The notes below the pieces were generated by a model that saw only the letters and a list, made by a program, of their open reading frames with translations, ran no database searches and was not told where the DNA came from. From Enterococcus mundtii (GTDB lineage: Bacteria; Bacillota; Bacilli; Lactobacillales; Enterococcaceae): a DNA stretch of 64,000 nt. The translations under genes were made by a program, and so were the position numbers. Positions 1 to 9,445 of the stretch are shown here, one piece after another. Each line of letters starts with the position of its first letter. The first letter of the stretch is position 1. The DNA is taken from positions 2,222,001-2,286,000 of the forward strand of contig NZ_CP018061.1 in the NCBI RefSeq assembly GCF_002813755.1. Reading direction: 5' to 3'.

Positions 1-1418
1 TTTAAATCAAAAAGATATTTACTATTAAGATCTGATATCAATTTTTCAGCAGTACTATTTATATATTCTAATTTCTCATCTACAGTTAAAATCTTAAAAT
101 TATAAGTCATATCAAATCTTGATTTAAGAGGTTCAGGTATTCGTTCTTTATATTGTTTCTCAGTCATATTTGAGGTAAAAATAATTATATATCCCTCTAA
201 ATCATGTTCTTTTCCATGACGGTCAGTAAATTTACCGTCTTCTAATAATTCGTAGAAAAAATTATAAACACTTGGTGTCGCTTTTTCAAATTCGTCAATA
301 AGTATAACTTTAGAGTTCGAGATAATCATTTTATTTATTAACTCCCCTCCTTCTTCACTTCCTACGTATCCAATTGGCGAACCTATTAAACTATTTAAAA
401 CTCCCTCAGTAGAATAGTTTCCAAAGTTTATTTTTATCAAAGGGTTCCCAGGATATATTGCCTCAGAAGTAATCTTAGCAAACTCTGTTTTTCCAATACC
501 AGATTCACCACAAATAAGAATTGATAATATTTTTCTCTGTTTTAATTCCTTTAGATATGAAAATTTCAAAAAATTACGTCTGAAATCTTTTTTAAATTCT
601 TCATGTCCGATTAATTTTGAAGTTATTAAATCTAGAATTTCATTGTAGTTTTTTTTCTCTATTTTAGATTGTTTTTCGTCAAAAACTTCAGATGATTCTT
701 CAGAAATATTTTTAGTAGTCTCAAAAAACAGTGGAAATATCTCCATAGCATATTGTTTAAATGAACTCTCTATTGTAAAAAATATACTTTTCGATTTCAT
801 AATTTTTCTAAATAAAATTTCATATTGTAAAGCCCAATAATCTCTAACTTTTAAAGTTCTTATTGCAGAAGTTATATCAACATATAAGATATTCTTTGAA
901 CCCAATAATTTTTTTATCTTATCAGTATTATATTGAAGTGAAACCCCATTATCTTCATCAATTAAATTGGAAATATATATCGCTTTTTGTTGATTTATAA
1001 AATTAAGCATAGTTGTATTATTTTCATACATATATAATACATTTGGCTTAACTGTTTCTAACAGTTCAATAGTAGAATTAATATCTGTTTCACCTACATA
1101 ATTATAGTTAATTTTGTCATCATCAATAAGCATTGGATATTTTATTTTAAAATCATCTAGTAAGTCACTTTGCAAACTAAAATGAATATTATCTGAAGTA
1201 TCTAATAAAACTGTTAAATACCTTTCGCAAAATAAATCATTTAAACTACTATCTCTAATTAAGATCGTAATATCAATAACTAAAGAGTTATAGTTCATTC
1301 CATATAAATTGTTTATATTTTCACATTCATTTAAAAGACGAGAAAAGCTATAGAATTTATAATTCTTCATATCTTTTTTCATTTGATTTATATTTTTAAT
1401 ATCATAAATATAGAGCAT
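1..1418 (-). CDS. Clp-like AAA+ ATPase, 3' end beyond window
   Basis: Reading the minus strand from an ATG at 1418 gives an uninterrupted frame to base 1, so at least 472 residues are present and the C-terminus is missing. Residues about 1-250 match nothing I recognise. From about 260 a ClpA/ClpB-type AAA+ module follows: Walker A GESGIGKTEF near residue 302, Walker B VILIDEFEKA near residue 373, then a sensor-like stretch (IIIFTSNMTE) and an arginine-finger-like PLKSRFD. The start lies 2 bp after the stop of the upstream membrane-protein gene, so the two are almost certainly co-transcribed and probably co-translated. Known of the family: such ATPases remodel proteins with ATP. A role in phage defence or secretion is only a guess from the AT-rich accessory setting. 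Confidence 0.75.
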   Translation of the reverse strand, partial: MLYIYDIKNINQMKKDMKNYKFYSFSRLLNECENINNLYGMNYNSLVIDITILIRDSSLNDLFCERYLTVLLDTSDNIHFSLQSDLLDDFKIKYPMLIDDDKINYNYVGETDINSTIELLETVKPNVLYMYENNTTMLNFINQQKAIYISNLIDEDNGVSLQYNTDKIKKLLGSKNILYVDITSAIRTLKVRDYWALQYEILFRKIMKSKSIFFTIESSFKQYAMEIFPLFFETTKNISEESSEVFDEKQSKIEKKNYNEILDLITSKLIGHEEFKKDFRRNFLKFSYLKELKQRKILSILICGESGIGKTEFAKITSEAIYPGNPLIKINFGNYSTEGVLNSLIGSPIGYVGSEEGGELINKMIISNSKVILIDEFEKATPSVYNFFYELLEDGKFTDRHGKEHDLEGYIIIFTSNMTEKQYKERIPEPLKSRFDMTYNFKILTVDEKLEYINSTAEKLISDLNSKYLFDL

Positions 1419-1420
1419 AA

Positions 1421-2689
1421 TTAATCATCCTTACCAATATTAAGTTCTTGGATTATCGCAACAACATCTATCAAATGAAATGTTCCTTCTAGCTTATTGT
1501 ATTTAAATGTAAATGGGTTATTTTCTTCTTGAACATTACTAGGAGTTAAAAGTGTCCCTTTCGTTTCTGATCCCTTCTTCATTTGGTTCATAGTTAACTC
1601 TAAGAATTTTGAAGATGTACTATCCTTAACTCCAAAATCTATTTCACCTCGATATATACCTATTATACTTAAATTACCCAACTGTAAATCGTAATGATGA
1701 TAACCATTTTCAAAGTTTTCATTATCCTTGTAAGGTAGTTGTATTATATATTCTTTTTCGTCTTCCTCAAATTGATAATCAATAGTAAAATCATCTAGCA
1801 TTCTATCCATCATTTTATTTAAATTAAGCTCTAAATTTTCATCAGAATCAGCTTTTAAATTGCTATCTTGTAATATGCTTAATAATAGAGCCGTATCATT
1901 GATATTTAATTGTTGCAATTGGACATTCTTAAATAAAACTATTCCACCTGTTTTAATATTTTTTTTAGTATTCAAGTTAGAGTTTCTATATTGTATATCT
2001 TCACTTTGATTTACTATATCGTAAATTTTTCTAAGCATAATTGATTTGGTCGTTTTGACATCAAAATTTTCGTACACTCTTCTCTTAGAACTTTCTTCTT
2101 TGGAATACCCTGCATCAATATTGGCTTTCTCCAATTTCAATGAACTTTTACTGTTGTATTTTAGTAATTCTTCTGAAATCTGTTCTCTCTCAATCGACCT
2201 CATGATTTTATTATCTAATAGCATAACTATTTCATGCATCTTAGGGGTATTAACATAAAACAAATTAAATAAGTTATGATTTTTATTTTCTATGCTCTTT
2301 TTTGTTAAATTGATTTTTCTAATAGATGAATGAACTATGATATTTATTAGAATAAATGCAATAGTCCCACTAAAAAAAATTTCGAGATTCCTATTTATTA
2401 TAATATTAATAAAAATATTTTTTTGATACATAAACATTAATAGTATAGAAAATAATAAAGATGAAGACATTAAGATCTTAGAAATTTTCAAATCAAGAAC
2501 TTTATTTATCATAGTATAAAATATATAGATTACTAAGATAGAAAGTGGCCAAACATATCCTAAAGCAGATTTTGTTAAGTTATTATATACTACACCTAAT
2601 ATTATAGTCATAATTAATGAATAGGTAAGAAAATTACATATGACTCCAAAGAAATCTAATGTTATTATATTGTTTTTCATTTTTTTCAA
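1421..2689 (-). CDS. Four-TM membrane protein paired with AAA+ ATPase
   Basis: The protein is about 422 residues. The N-terminal 130 residues hold four hydrophobic segments (around FFGVICNFLTYSLIMTIILG, YVWPLSILVIYIFY, ILMSSSLLFSILLMF and IFFSGTIAFILINIIV). The rest is charged and presumably cytoplasmic. No known domain is recognised. The open frame extends to a GTG at 2710, but a GGAGG at 2698-2702 sits 8 bases before a TTG at 2689, so I take TTG; an ATG at 2680 is the alternative. It lies 2 bp upstream of the AAA+ ATPase gene, which suggests a membrane-tethered ATPase complex. Base composition is clearly more AT-rich than the pot genes next door, consistent with acquired DNA. Confidence 0.6.
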   Translation of the reverse strand: MKKMKNNIITLDFFGVICNFLTYSLIMTIILGVVYNNLTKSALGYVWPLSILVIYIFYTMINKVLDLKISKILMSSSLLFSILLMFMYQKNIFINIIINRNLEIFFSGTIAFILINIIVHSSIRKINLTKKSIENKNHNLFNLFYVNTPKMHEIVMLLDNKIMRSIEREQISEELLKYNSKSSLKLEKANIDAGYSKEESSKRRVYENFDVKTTKSIMLRKIYDIVNQSEDIQYRNSNLNTKKNIKTGGIVLFKNVQLQQLNINDTALLLSILQDSNLKADSDENLELNLNKMMDRMLDDFTIDYQFEEDEKEYIIQLPYKDNENFENGYHHYDLQLGNLSIIGIYRGEIDFGVKDSTSSKFLELTMNQMKKGSETKGTLLTPSNVQEENNPFTFKYNKLEGTFHLIDVVAIIQELNIGKDD

Positions 2690-3128
2690 AGTAACTACCT
2701 CCAACCCCACCTACTTAATATTTCTTTTGTATTATAACATGTTAGTTTAATGTATCTCTATATTGGTTTACTCTATCATCTTATATTATGTTACTTAATT
2801 CACTTTAATTTGTTCATAATGCGTTCCCAAATAGACATAGAGAAAAAATTCAAGATTATCTCTTTTTTATCTAACACCAATATTATCATATGTACCTATT
2901 TAAAATTAGTTACAAAAATATCATAAAGGATAGTATAAAATCCTTATTATATCAGTATTTTATTTAATTTTACTTTGGTAGAAAATCACTGGTAGAAAAA
3001 ATAAAATAACGCAAAAAAAGCACCTAAAAAGGCGCTTTTGGTAGAAATTTGGAAAACTGAGCTTTCAAAAGTACGTAAACAAAGGTTTTGGTTCCTTGAG
3101 TTTTTCCCAGTTTTATTGAGTTTTGCTA
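2690..3128. other. Intergenic gap, AT-rich island boundary
   Basis: No coding frame is supportable here. The stretch holds the upstream region of the membrane-protein/ATPase pair (2711-2900) and the potD terminator near 3013. Composition shifts from very AT-rich to ordinary across this gap, so it is a plausible edge of an accessory insertion. I see no flanking direct repeat or integrase. Confidence 0.5.
3013..3039 (-). terminator. Terminator of the pot operon
   Basis: On the minus strand AAAGCGCC pairs with GGTGCTTT (one G-U pair) around a short T-rich loop and is followed by a T-run. It lies about 90 bp beyond the potD stop codon. Confidence 0.7.
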
Positions 3129-4202
3129 TCATTTCCGATACATCTTAAACTCTAAGAATAAATCATTATAGATTCCTAAGTATTCCGAACCGAGATTTTC
3201 GTAAACTTCAAGATGCGAAATCGTTTCATCCGATGGATAAAATTGTTCATCTTCGGAGATTTCTTTTGGTAGCAATGCTTTGGCAGCTTTATTTGGTGTG
3301 GAGTAGCCGATGTATTCTGCATTTTGGGCGGCATTCTCCGGATCGAGCATGAAGTTGATGAAATCATACGCACCTTCTTGGTTTTTAGCTGTTTTCGGCA
3401 TGACGATATTATCAAACCAAAGATTTGAGCCTTCTGTTGGGATCACATAATGTAAATGTTCATTTTCATACATCATATCTGCCGCTTCACCTGAGAAAGT
3501 CACAGCTGCTGATGCCTCTTCGTTGATCATATACATTTTGATCTCATCTGCAACGATTGCTTTGACATTTGGCGTCATTTTATTCAATTTTTGAGCTGCT
3601 TCGTTTAGTTCGGTCATGTCTTTGCTATTCAAAGAATACCCTAAACTATTCAAAGACAAGCCCATCACTTCTCTTGCTCCATCAATCAACATCAAGCTGT
3701 CTTTCAATTCTGGTTTCCAAAGGTCATCCCAGTGCTTGATTTCTTCTTCATTGAACACTTTATCGTTATACACGATACCCAGTGTTCCCCAGAAATAAGG
3801 AATCGAATATTTATTATCAGGATCGAAATCCAAATCCAAGAAACGATCATCGATATTGTTCAAGCCTTTGATCTTACTATGATCTAAAGGCATAACAAGT
3901 TTTTCTTCAATCATTTTTTGGATCATGTATTCACTAGGAATAGCAATGTCGTAATTGGTTCCACCCTGTTGTATCTTAGTAAACATGGCTTCGTTCGAGT
4001 CAAATGTTTCGTAATTCACTTTATAACCGGATTCTTGTTCAAATTTTGTGATTAAACTAGGATCGATGTAGTCCCCCCAGTTATAGATGGTCACAATTTT
4101 CGCGCCGCTCATTCCGCTCGCTTTTTCTAATTGTCGAACACTGACAAGCAATACACCAATGATCAAGATAATACCGATCAGCAAAGACTGTAATTTTTTC
4201 AT
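3129..4202 (-). CDS. potD: Spermidine/putrescine-binding protein PotD
   Basis: This is the extracytoplasmic solute-binding subunit of the PotABCD polyamine importer, 357 residues, the usual length. The mature part opens with the family hallmark (IVTIYNWGDYIDPSLI) and continues with typical PotD/PotF segments such as YDIAIPSEYMIQKM. The N-terminus is a single hydrophobic segment (LLIGIILIIGVLLVSV). It contains no lipobox cysteine, so the protein is probably held by an uncleaved signal anchor rather than lipid-modified. The start ATG overlaps the potC stop (ATGA), and an AGGAGGTGG ribosome site lies inside the end of potC. It is the last gene of the five-gene operon and is followed by a terminator. 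Confidence 0.93.
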   Translation of the reverse strand: MKKLQSLLIGIILIIGVLLVSVRQLEKASGMSGAKIVTIYNWGDYIDPSLITKFEQESGYKVNYETFDSNEAMFTKIQQGGTNYDIAIPSEYMIQKMIEEKLVMPLDHSKIKGLNNIDDRFLDLDFDPDNKYSIPYFWGTLGIVYNDKVFNEEEIKHWDDLWKPELKDSLMLIDGAREVMGLSLNSLGYSLNSKDMTELNEAAQKLNKMTPNVKAIVADEIKMYMINEEASAAVTFSGEAADMMYENEHLHYVIPTEGSNLWFDNIVMPKTAKNQEGAYDFINFMLDPENAAQNAEYIGYSTPNKAAKALLPKEISEDEQFYPSDETISHLEVYENLGSEYLGIYNDLFLEFKMYRK

Positions 4203-5029
4203 CGTAAACGAGCCACCTCCTCACGGTTGCGGCGATTTTTTCTCAATCGTTTTGGTCGGTTTTCTTTACTGATAAAGTAGTAACCGATCACTAATACCAT
4301 CGAGAATAGGAAGACAAGTGCGCTCAATGCGTTGATCTCTAAGCTGATTCCCTGCCGCGCTCTTGAATAGATTTCAACGGATAAAGTAGTAAAGCCGTTC
4401 CCTGTCACAAAGAAAGTAACTGCAAAATCGTCCAAAGAATACGTGAATGCCATGAAATAACCGGCAATGATTCCTGGAGATAAAAACGGTAAAATGATAT
4501 TTTTTACGACTTGGAAATTATTCGCCCCTAAATCTCTCGCAGCATCCACCATCGAATCGTTCATTTCTTGCAATTTTGGTAAGACCATTAAAACAACGAT
4601 AGGGATACTAAAAGCGATATGGGAAAGCAAGACACTTTGAAAGCCTAACCCAAAGCCAATTAGCGTAAAGAAAATCAAAAAACTCGCACCGATGATCACA
4701 TCGGGAGAAACAAGTAAAATATTGTTCATGCTCAATAGCGCCGTTCGTGCTTGTCGTTTTTTCGTGTAATAGATCCCCATCGCGCCAAATGTCCCGATGA
4801 TCGTTGCAATCAAAGCCGATAAGAACGCCAGCATAAATGTATTCAATACGATGATGATCAGTCGTGTATCCTCAAATACCGCTTGATAATTCTCCCAAGT
4901 AAAGCCGGTAAAGCTGTTCATCGTTCCGCCTTCATTGAAGGAATAAAAAATCAAATAAAAAATCGGTAAATACAATAATAGAAAGACAACTGTTAGATAG
5001 AGATACGACCATTTGAATTTTTTTCTCAT
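4199..5029 (-). CDS. potC: Polyamine ABC transporter permease PotC
   Basis: This is the second inner-membrane permease of the spermidine/putrescine ABC transporter, 276 residues with about six hydrophobic segments. The binding-protein-dependent transport EAA loop is visible as MVDAARDLGANNFQVVKNII, the part that contacts PotA. It overlaps potD downstream and potB upstream by 4 bp each (ATGA), which indicates translational coupling. The C-terminus ends in a run of Arg/Lys residues. Confidence 0.94.
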   Translation of the reverse strand: MRKKFKWSYLYLTVVFLLLYLPIFYLIFYSFNEGGTMNSFTGFTWENYQAVFEDTRLIIIVLNTFMLAFLSALIATIIGTFGAMGIYYTKKRQARTALLSMNNILLVSPDVIIGASFLIFFTLIGFGLGFQSVLLSHIAFSIPIVVLMVLPKLQEMNDSMVDAARDLGANNFQVVKNIILPFLSPGIIAGYFMAFTYSLDDFAVTFFVTGNGFTTLSVEIYSRARQGISLEINALSALVFLFSMVLVIGYYFISKENRPKRLRKNRRNREEVARLR

Positions 5030-5832
5030 GAGCGACCTCCTTTTTTCTTCTCACCAGTTAGTAACATCACAACGAACATAGCAATGATCAAAATCACGCC
5101 GATCGTTGAACCCATGCCCCAATTTTGCGTCACTAAGAAATGCTGTTCGATCGCTGTACCTAGCGTGATCACTCGATTTCCGCCAATCAAACGTGTCAAC
5201 ATGAAAAGCGATAGTGAAGGAATGAAAACTGCTTGTACCCCACTTTTCACGCCATTCAACGACAAAGGAAAAATCACTCGGCGAAATGTTTCAAAATTAC
5301 TTGCTCCTAGATCTTTACTAGCACTCAATAACGAAGGGTTCATTTCTTCTAACGCGTTAAAAATCGGCATGATCATGAAAGGAATCTCGATATATGTCGC
5401 TACGAATAAGAAGCTAAAATCAGTAAATAAAATCTGTTGCGGGCCAATGCCGACAAACTCGAAAAAGTGGTTGACACTTCCATGGATACTGAAAATCCCG
5501 ATAAAGGCATATGCTTTCAGCAATAAATTGACCCATGTCGGTAAAATGATCAACATCAACCACAATTGCTTATGTTTCAATTTCGTTAAAAAGTAAGCTG
5601 TTGGATAGCTGATCAACAATGTGAATAATGTAATCAAGTACGCATACCATACCGAATTGATCGTCATGGCGATGTAAGTTCCTGAAGTAAAGTACGCAGC
5701 ATAATTGCTTAATGTAAACTGACCACTCATATCAAAAAAAGATTGATAGATGATCATCAAAACAGGCGCAATCACAAATAATCCAAGCCACAAAACATAA
5801 GGGATGGAATAGATCCTACGCATTGTTCTCAT
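5026..5832 (-). CDS. potB: Polyamine ABC transporter permease PotB
   Basis: This is the first permease subunit, 268 residues. Its EAA-type cytoplasmic loop reads LLSASKDLGASNFETFRRVI. Several transmembrane segments begin with YVLWLGLFVIAPVLMIIYQS. It pairs with PotC to form the channel for spermidine/putrescine. A purine-rich GGGGAGAG lies just before the start; an internal ATG three codons later is a weaker alternative. It sits 11 bp after potA and overlaps potC by 4 bp. Confidence 0.94.
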   Translation of the reverse strand: MRTMRRIYSIPYVLWLGLFVIAPVLMIIYQSFFDMSGQFTLSNYAAYFTSGTYIAMTINSVWYAYLITLFTLLISYPTAYFLTKLKHKQLWLMLIILPTWVNLLLKAYAFIGIFSIHGSVNHFFEFVGIGPQQILFTDFSFLFVATYIEIPFMIMPIFNALEEMNPSLLSASKDLGASNFETFRRVIFPLSLNGVKSGVQAVFIPSLSLFMLTRLIGGNRVITLGTAIEQHFLVTQNWGMGSTIGVILIIAMFVVMLLTGEKKKGGRS

Positions 5833-5843
5833 ATTCTCTCCCC

Positions 5844-6929
5844 CTATTCTTCGTAGCTTTCCAAACGTGCGTCGAAGTCTTCTTCTGACTCATTGAAACG
5901 CATGACGTGGATGTCTTCTGGTTCAAAGGCTAAACCGACTTGACTCCCTTCGCGTGCTTTTTTCGTTGAGTGGACCATCCATTCATTTTGTTGCTCATCA
6001 TAGCAAATGATCTCATAATGGACACCACGAAATAGTTGAGTGTCAACTGTCACGACTAATTTCCCTTTATCCGGTGTTGTGATCGTTAAATCCTCTGGAC
6101 GAAGCACGACTTCAACTGGTTCATTGACGCGCATCCCACCATCGACACACTCAAATTGTTTGCCAACAAACTCAACCAAGTTATCTTCAATCATCACGCC
6201 ATTGACGATATTGCTTTCACCAACAAAATCTGCCACGAAATGATTGATTGGTTCATCATAAATATCCACAGGGGTACCACTTTGAACGATTTTCCCTTTG
6301 TTCATCACAAAAATCTCATCACTCATTGCTAACGCTTCTTCTTGATCATGCGTCACAAAAATAAAGGTGATCCCTAAACGTTGTTGTAGTTCGCGCAACT
6401 CATATTGCATATCTGTACGTAACTTTAGATCCAAGGCTGATAACGGTTCATCCAATAACAAGACTTTCGGCTCATTGACGATAGCTCGCGCGATGGCCAC
6501 CCGTTGGCGTTGTCCCCCTGACATCTCGCTGATCTCCCGCGTTTCATATCCAGGTAATTGCACCATACGTAATGCGTCTTTGACCTTTTTTTCGATTTCT
6601 GATTTAGGCATTTTTTTGATTTTCAATCCAAATGCAACATTATCAAATACATTCATATGAGGAAATAAGGCGTAATCTTGGAAAACCGTATTGACTTGGC
6701 GCTTATTCGCCGGTAGATCGTTTAGGCGCTTTCCTTCAAAATAAATATCTCCTTCGGTTGCTTCCGTAAATCCTGCAATGATTCGTAAAATCGTTGTTTT
6801 CCCACAACCAGAAGGCCCCAACAATGTATAAAATTTCCCTTGTTCGATCTCAAAACTGACATTCTTCAAAATTGTTTCATCATCATAGCTTTTTACGACT
6901 TGATCGAATGATATGATTGGTTTTCCCAC
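5844..6929 (-). CDS. potA: Polyamine ABC transporter ATPase PotA
   Basis: This is the ATP-hydrolysing subunit of the polyamine importer, 361 residues. Walker A is GPSGCGKTT (around residue 40), the signature is [14 protein letters not shown], and Walker B is [12 protein letters not shown] followed by the switch histidine (FVTHDQEEA). The C-terminal third is a TOBE-type regulatory region with [10 protein letters not shown]. The start is a GTG at 6929 behind a weak GGGGGC ribosome site, which may keep expression low or depend on coupling to the regulator gene 17 bp upstream. The pairing with potBCD makes polyamine the expected substrate. Confidence 0.95.
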   Translation of the reverse strand: MGKPIISFDQVVKSYDDETILKNVSFEIEQGKFYTLLGPSGCGKTTILRIIAGFTEATEGDIYFEGKRLNDLPANKRQVNTVFQDYALFPHMNVFDNVAFGLKIKKMPKSEIEKKVKDALRMVQLPGYETREISEMSGGQRQRVAIARAIVNEPKVLLLDEPLSALDLKLRTDMQYELRELQQRLGITFIFVTHDQEEALAMSDEIFVMNKGKIVQSGTPVDIYDEPINHFVADFVGESNIVNGVMIEDNLVEFVGKQFECVDGGMRVNEPVEVVLRPEDLTITTPDKGKLVVTVDTQLFRGVHYEIICYDEQQNEWMVHSTKKAREGSQVGLAFEPEDIHVMRFNESEEDFDARLESYEE

Positions 6930-6946
6930 TTTTTCTGCCCCCTATA

Positions 6947-7489
6947 TTACAAGTATGATTCGGTTGCGACGATCAATACCTTAGTTTGTTTGTTTTGATG
7001 ATTGCGTAATTGATGGTGTGTCGTTGCCTGATAGTACATCGATTGACCTTTTTTTGCTACATACTCTCGTTCGCCCAAGCTTAGCGCGATCTCTCCTTCT
7101 AAGACAAAGATAAATGTCTCTGAAAGTGAAGGTTCAAAGGTTTTATATTCACCAGCTGTATCGAATGTCAATAAAACTGGTTCCATTTCTTTTTCGTTGG
7201 AATCTGTCACTAACCATTCCAGTTCATAACCATTTTCCTCATCATAATAGACCGTTCGATCTTCTTTCGTATAAACGATTTGAAGGTTGGGTGTTTCTTG
7301 ATGAAAAAAAGCTTCTGGGGTAACTCCTAACACTTCAAGGATAGAGAAAAATGTTTCCATCGATGGCGAACTTAAATCCCGCTCAAGTTGTGAGATATAG
7401 CCTTTTGATAAATCTGTACGCTCCCCTAATTCTTCTTGTGTCAAATTTTTTTGGATACGCAGATTTCGTAACTTCTCACCAATTTCCAT
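6947..7489 (-). CDS. Xre-family regulator with cupin domain, pot operon
   Basis: The protein is 180 residues. Residues 1-65 are a Xre-type helix-turn-helix (LRNLRIQKNLTQEELGERTD, then SKGYISQLERDLSSPSMETF). Residues 105-175 form a cupin (SETFIFVLEGEIALSLGERE, then KKGQSMYYQATTHHQLRN). This HTH-cupin layout is that of PuuR-type polyamine and amino-acid regulators. It is the first gene of the operon containing potABCD, so polyamine-responsive autoregulation of the operon is a reasonable inference. A palindrome at 7524-7542, just upstream, is the obvious operator candidate. Confidence 0.88.
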   Translation of the reverse strand: MEIGEKLRNLRIQKNLTQEELGERTDLSKGYISQLERDLSSPSMETFFSILEVLGVTPEAFFHQETPNLQIVYTKEDRTVYYDEENGYELEWLVTDSNEKEMEPVLLTFDTAGEYKTFEPSLSETFIFVLEGEIALSLGEREYVAKKGQSMYYQATTHHQLRNHQNKQTKVLIVATESYL

Positions 7490-7523
7490 TTGTCACTGTC
7501 CCCCCTATGAGAAGTTTTCTAAT

Positions 7524-7542
7524 AGTAAACTCCAAGTTTACT
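7524..7542. promoter_or_regulatory. Candidate operator palindrome before the pot operon
   Basis: AGTAAAC and GTTTACT form a perfect 7-bp inverted repeat with a 5-bp spacer, 35 bp upstream of the Xre/cupin regulator. Its position fits autoregulation of the pot operon and perhaps control of the divergent reductase gene. Confidence 0.5.
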
Positions 7543-7720
7543 ACCACCTGTATTAGTATACAAATTTCCGCTGAAAAAACAACCCTTTTGCTTGAATTTC
7601 CTTTGTACTTTTTCGGGTATCTCAACTTTTTTTTAGAAGAAATTAATCAGCAAACTACTAGAAAATGAAACGCTTTATGGTATGATTAAGGAAAATTTTG
7701 AAAGGAGTACCTTCTATCTA

Positions 7721-8710
7721 ATGAATACATTCAAACAGTTTCAAGTAAACAACGAGCCTACTTTTCATACAAGCATCGTTGACAAAGAATTTCCTGAGCT
7801 GACTAATAATGAAGTTTGGGTAAAAATCGCCTACTCGGATGTCAATTATAAAGATGCGTTAGCTTGTAGTGAACATGGCCAAGTGATTCGTCACTATCCA
7901 ATGACTCCCGGGATTGATTTTTCTGGTGTCGTCATGAAAAGCTTGGACAAACGATTTCAACCAGGAGATCAAGTTCTAGCAACCGGCTATGGGTTGGGTG
8001 TTAGTCAACCTGGAGGCTATAGCGATTACCAGAAAGTATCTGGGGATTGGCTCGTCCCTCTTCCAGAAACGATGAGCCTACGTCAGGCAATGGTTTTAGG
8101 CACCGCTGGTTTGACTGCTGCACTTTGCGTGAATGCTTTACTTACCCAAGGAATGAAAGCAGAGGACAAAGTGATCGTCACTGGCGCCTCGGGCGGAGTG
8201 GGTAGTGTGGCAATTGCGATGTTGCATAAAATGGGCTTTCAGCAAATCACCGCATTTTCCCGCAAAGAAGAAGCAAAAACTTGGCTACAGAAACTAGGGG
8301 CGACTCAAGTCGTTCATCCAGAAGCCTTTCTACCAGAAAAAAATAAACCCTTAGATAAACAACAAGTCGATTATGTGATCGATACTGTTGGGGGCGAACA
8401 GCTCACACGATTATTGCCTTTGATTGCTTATGATGGCGCAGCTGCTCTTTGCGGCAATGCGGGTGGCATCAAATTGACAACAACAGTGTTACCTTTTATT
8501 TTACGCAATATCCAGTTGATCGGGATTGATTCAGTCAATGTCCCACATGAGAAACGCTTGAATATCTGGCAACAACTAGCGGACCTATCTGTAACAGATC
8601 ATTTAGTCGTCAACGAGATCACCTTAGATCAATTGGAAGAAACGACCAAAAAAATCCTTGATGGGACACACCAAGGAAGAACACTTGTCACTGTAGGTGA
8701 AACAATATGA
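7721..8710 (+). CDS. YhdH/AcuI-type NADPH quinone (acrylyl-CoA) reductase
   Basis: This is a medium-chain dehydrogenase/reductase of the YhdH/YhfP branch, without zinc ligands. The N-terminal catalytic fold contains DVNYKDALACSEHG and TPGIDFSGVV. The NADP-binding Rossmann motif is VTGASGGVGSVAIAML. An upstream ATG at 7682 has no ribosome site; AAGGAG at 7702 precedes the ATG at 7721, giving 329 residues, the usual family length. The end overlaps coaB by 4 bp (ATGA), so it is co-translated with CoA synthesis genes. Members reduce acrylyl-CoA or quinones; the substrate here is not shown. Confidence 0.85.
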   Translation: MNTFKQFQVNNEPTFHTSIVDKEFPELTNNEVWVKIAYSDVNYKDALACSEHGQVIRHYPMTPGIDFSGVVMKSLDKRFQPGDQVLATGYGLGVSQPGGYSDYQKVSGDWLVPLPETMSLRQAMVLGTAGLTAALCVNALLTQGMKAEDKVIVTGASGGVGSVAIAMLHKMGFQQITAFSRKEEAKTWLQKLGATQVVHPEAFLPEKNKPLDKQQVDYVIDTVGGEQLTRLLPLIAYDGAAALCGNAGGIKLTTTVLPFILRNIQLIGIDSVNVPHEKRLNIWQQLADLSVTDHLVVNEITLDQLEETTKKILDGTHQGRTLVTVGETI

Positions 8711-9435
8711 AGGTATTGATCACCGCTGGTGGCACAAGCGAACGAATCGACCAAGTCCGCTCGATTACAAATCATTCGACTGGACGATTGGGCCAAGCAA
8801 TCGCAGAAGCCTTTCTGGCTCACGAGACGGTGAGAATCGACTACGTGACGACACGATCTGCTGTAAAACCTACTGCTTCTGAGCATTTGAAGATCCATCT
8901 TATCGAATCTACTCAAGACTTATTGACTACATTAGAACGATTGATGCAAGAAAATACCTATGATGCCATTATCCATAGCATGGCAGTTAGTGATTTCACA
9001 CCAGCTTTCAGTCTTTCTGAACAACAGTTTGCTGAGCGCTTGAATAAAGAGGCGTTGACTCCTGGTTCACTGCCTTCATGGTTTGCAGAAACAGAACGGA
9101 CCGCTAGTAAAGAAGCAAAGATTTCATCTGATACGGACTATCTATTTTTGACCTTGAAGAAAACACCGAAGATCATTCGTTCGTTACGCCAATGGCAACC
9201 AAATGCTGTTATCGTTGGTTTTAAATTATTAGTCGATGTCTCGAAAGACCACTTATTAGAAGTAGCTAAAAAAAGTTTGATCACCAATCAAACCGATTAT
9301 ATTTTGGCCAACGACTTGACTCAAGTCAGTGAAACACACCATCATGGCTATTTATTATCTAAAAATGGAGAAGTCATAGAAGCCGATACCAAGCAAGAGA
9401 TTGCGCAATGTATCGTCACTGCGATTCTAGAATAA
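8707..9435 (+). CDS. coaB: Phosphopantothenate--cysteine ligase CoaB
   Basis: CoaB joins 4'-phosphopantothenate and cysteine, the second step from pantothenate to CoA. It is the stand-alone 242-residue form typical of streptococci and enterococci, not the fused CoaBC. The nucleotide-binding start is LITAGGTSERIDQVRSITNH, followed by the STGRLG turn. The central AVSDF and the late ADYILANDL-type segment (here TDYILANDLTQVS) match the family. It overlaps the preceding reductase by 4 bp and is followed 10 bp later by coaC. Confidence 0.92.
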   Translation: MKVLITAGGTSERIDQVRSITNHSTGRLGQAIAEAFLAHETVRIDYVTTRSAVKPTASEHLKIHLIESTQDLLTTLERLMQENTYDAIIHSMAVSDFTPAFSLSEQQFAERLNKEALTPGSLPSWFAETERTASKEAKISSDTDYLFLTLKKTPKIIRSLRQWQPNAVIVGFKLLVDVSKDHLLEVAKKSLITNQTDYILANDLTQVSETHHHGYLLSKNGEVIEADTKQEIAQCIVTAILE

Positions 9436-9445
9436 GGAGGAATTC

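Noticed and set aside
5084..5596. 170-residue plus-strand frame opposite potB
   Set aside because: It lies opposite a clear permease gene, with no ribosome site and no family features.
7351..7668. 105-residue plus-strand frame over the regulator start
   Set aside because: It is antisense to the HTH domain and has no ribosome site.
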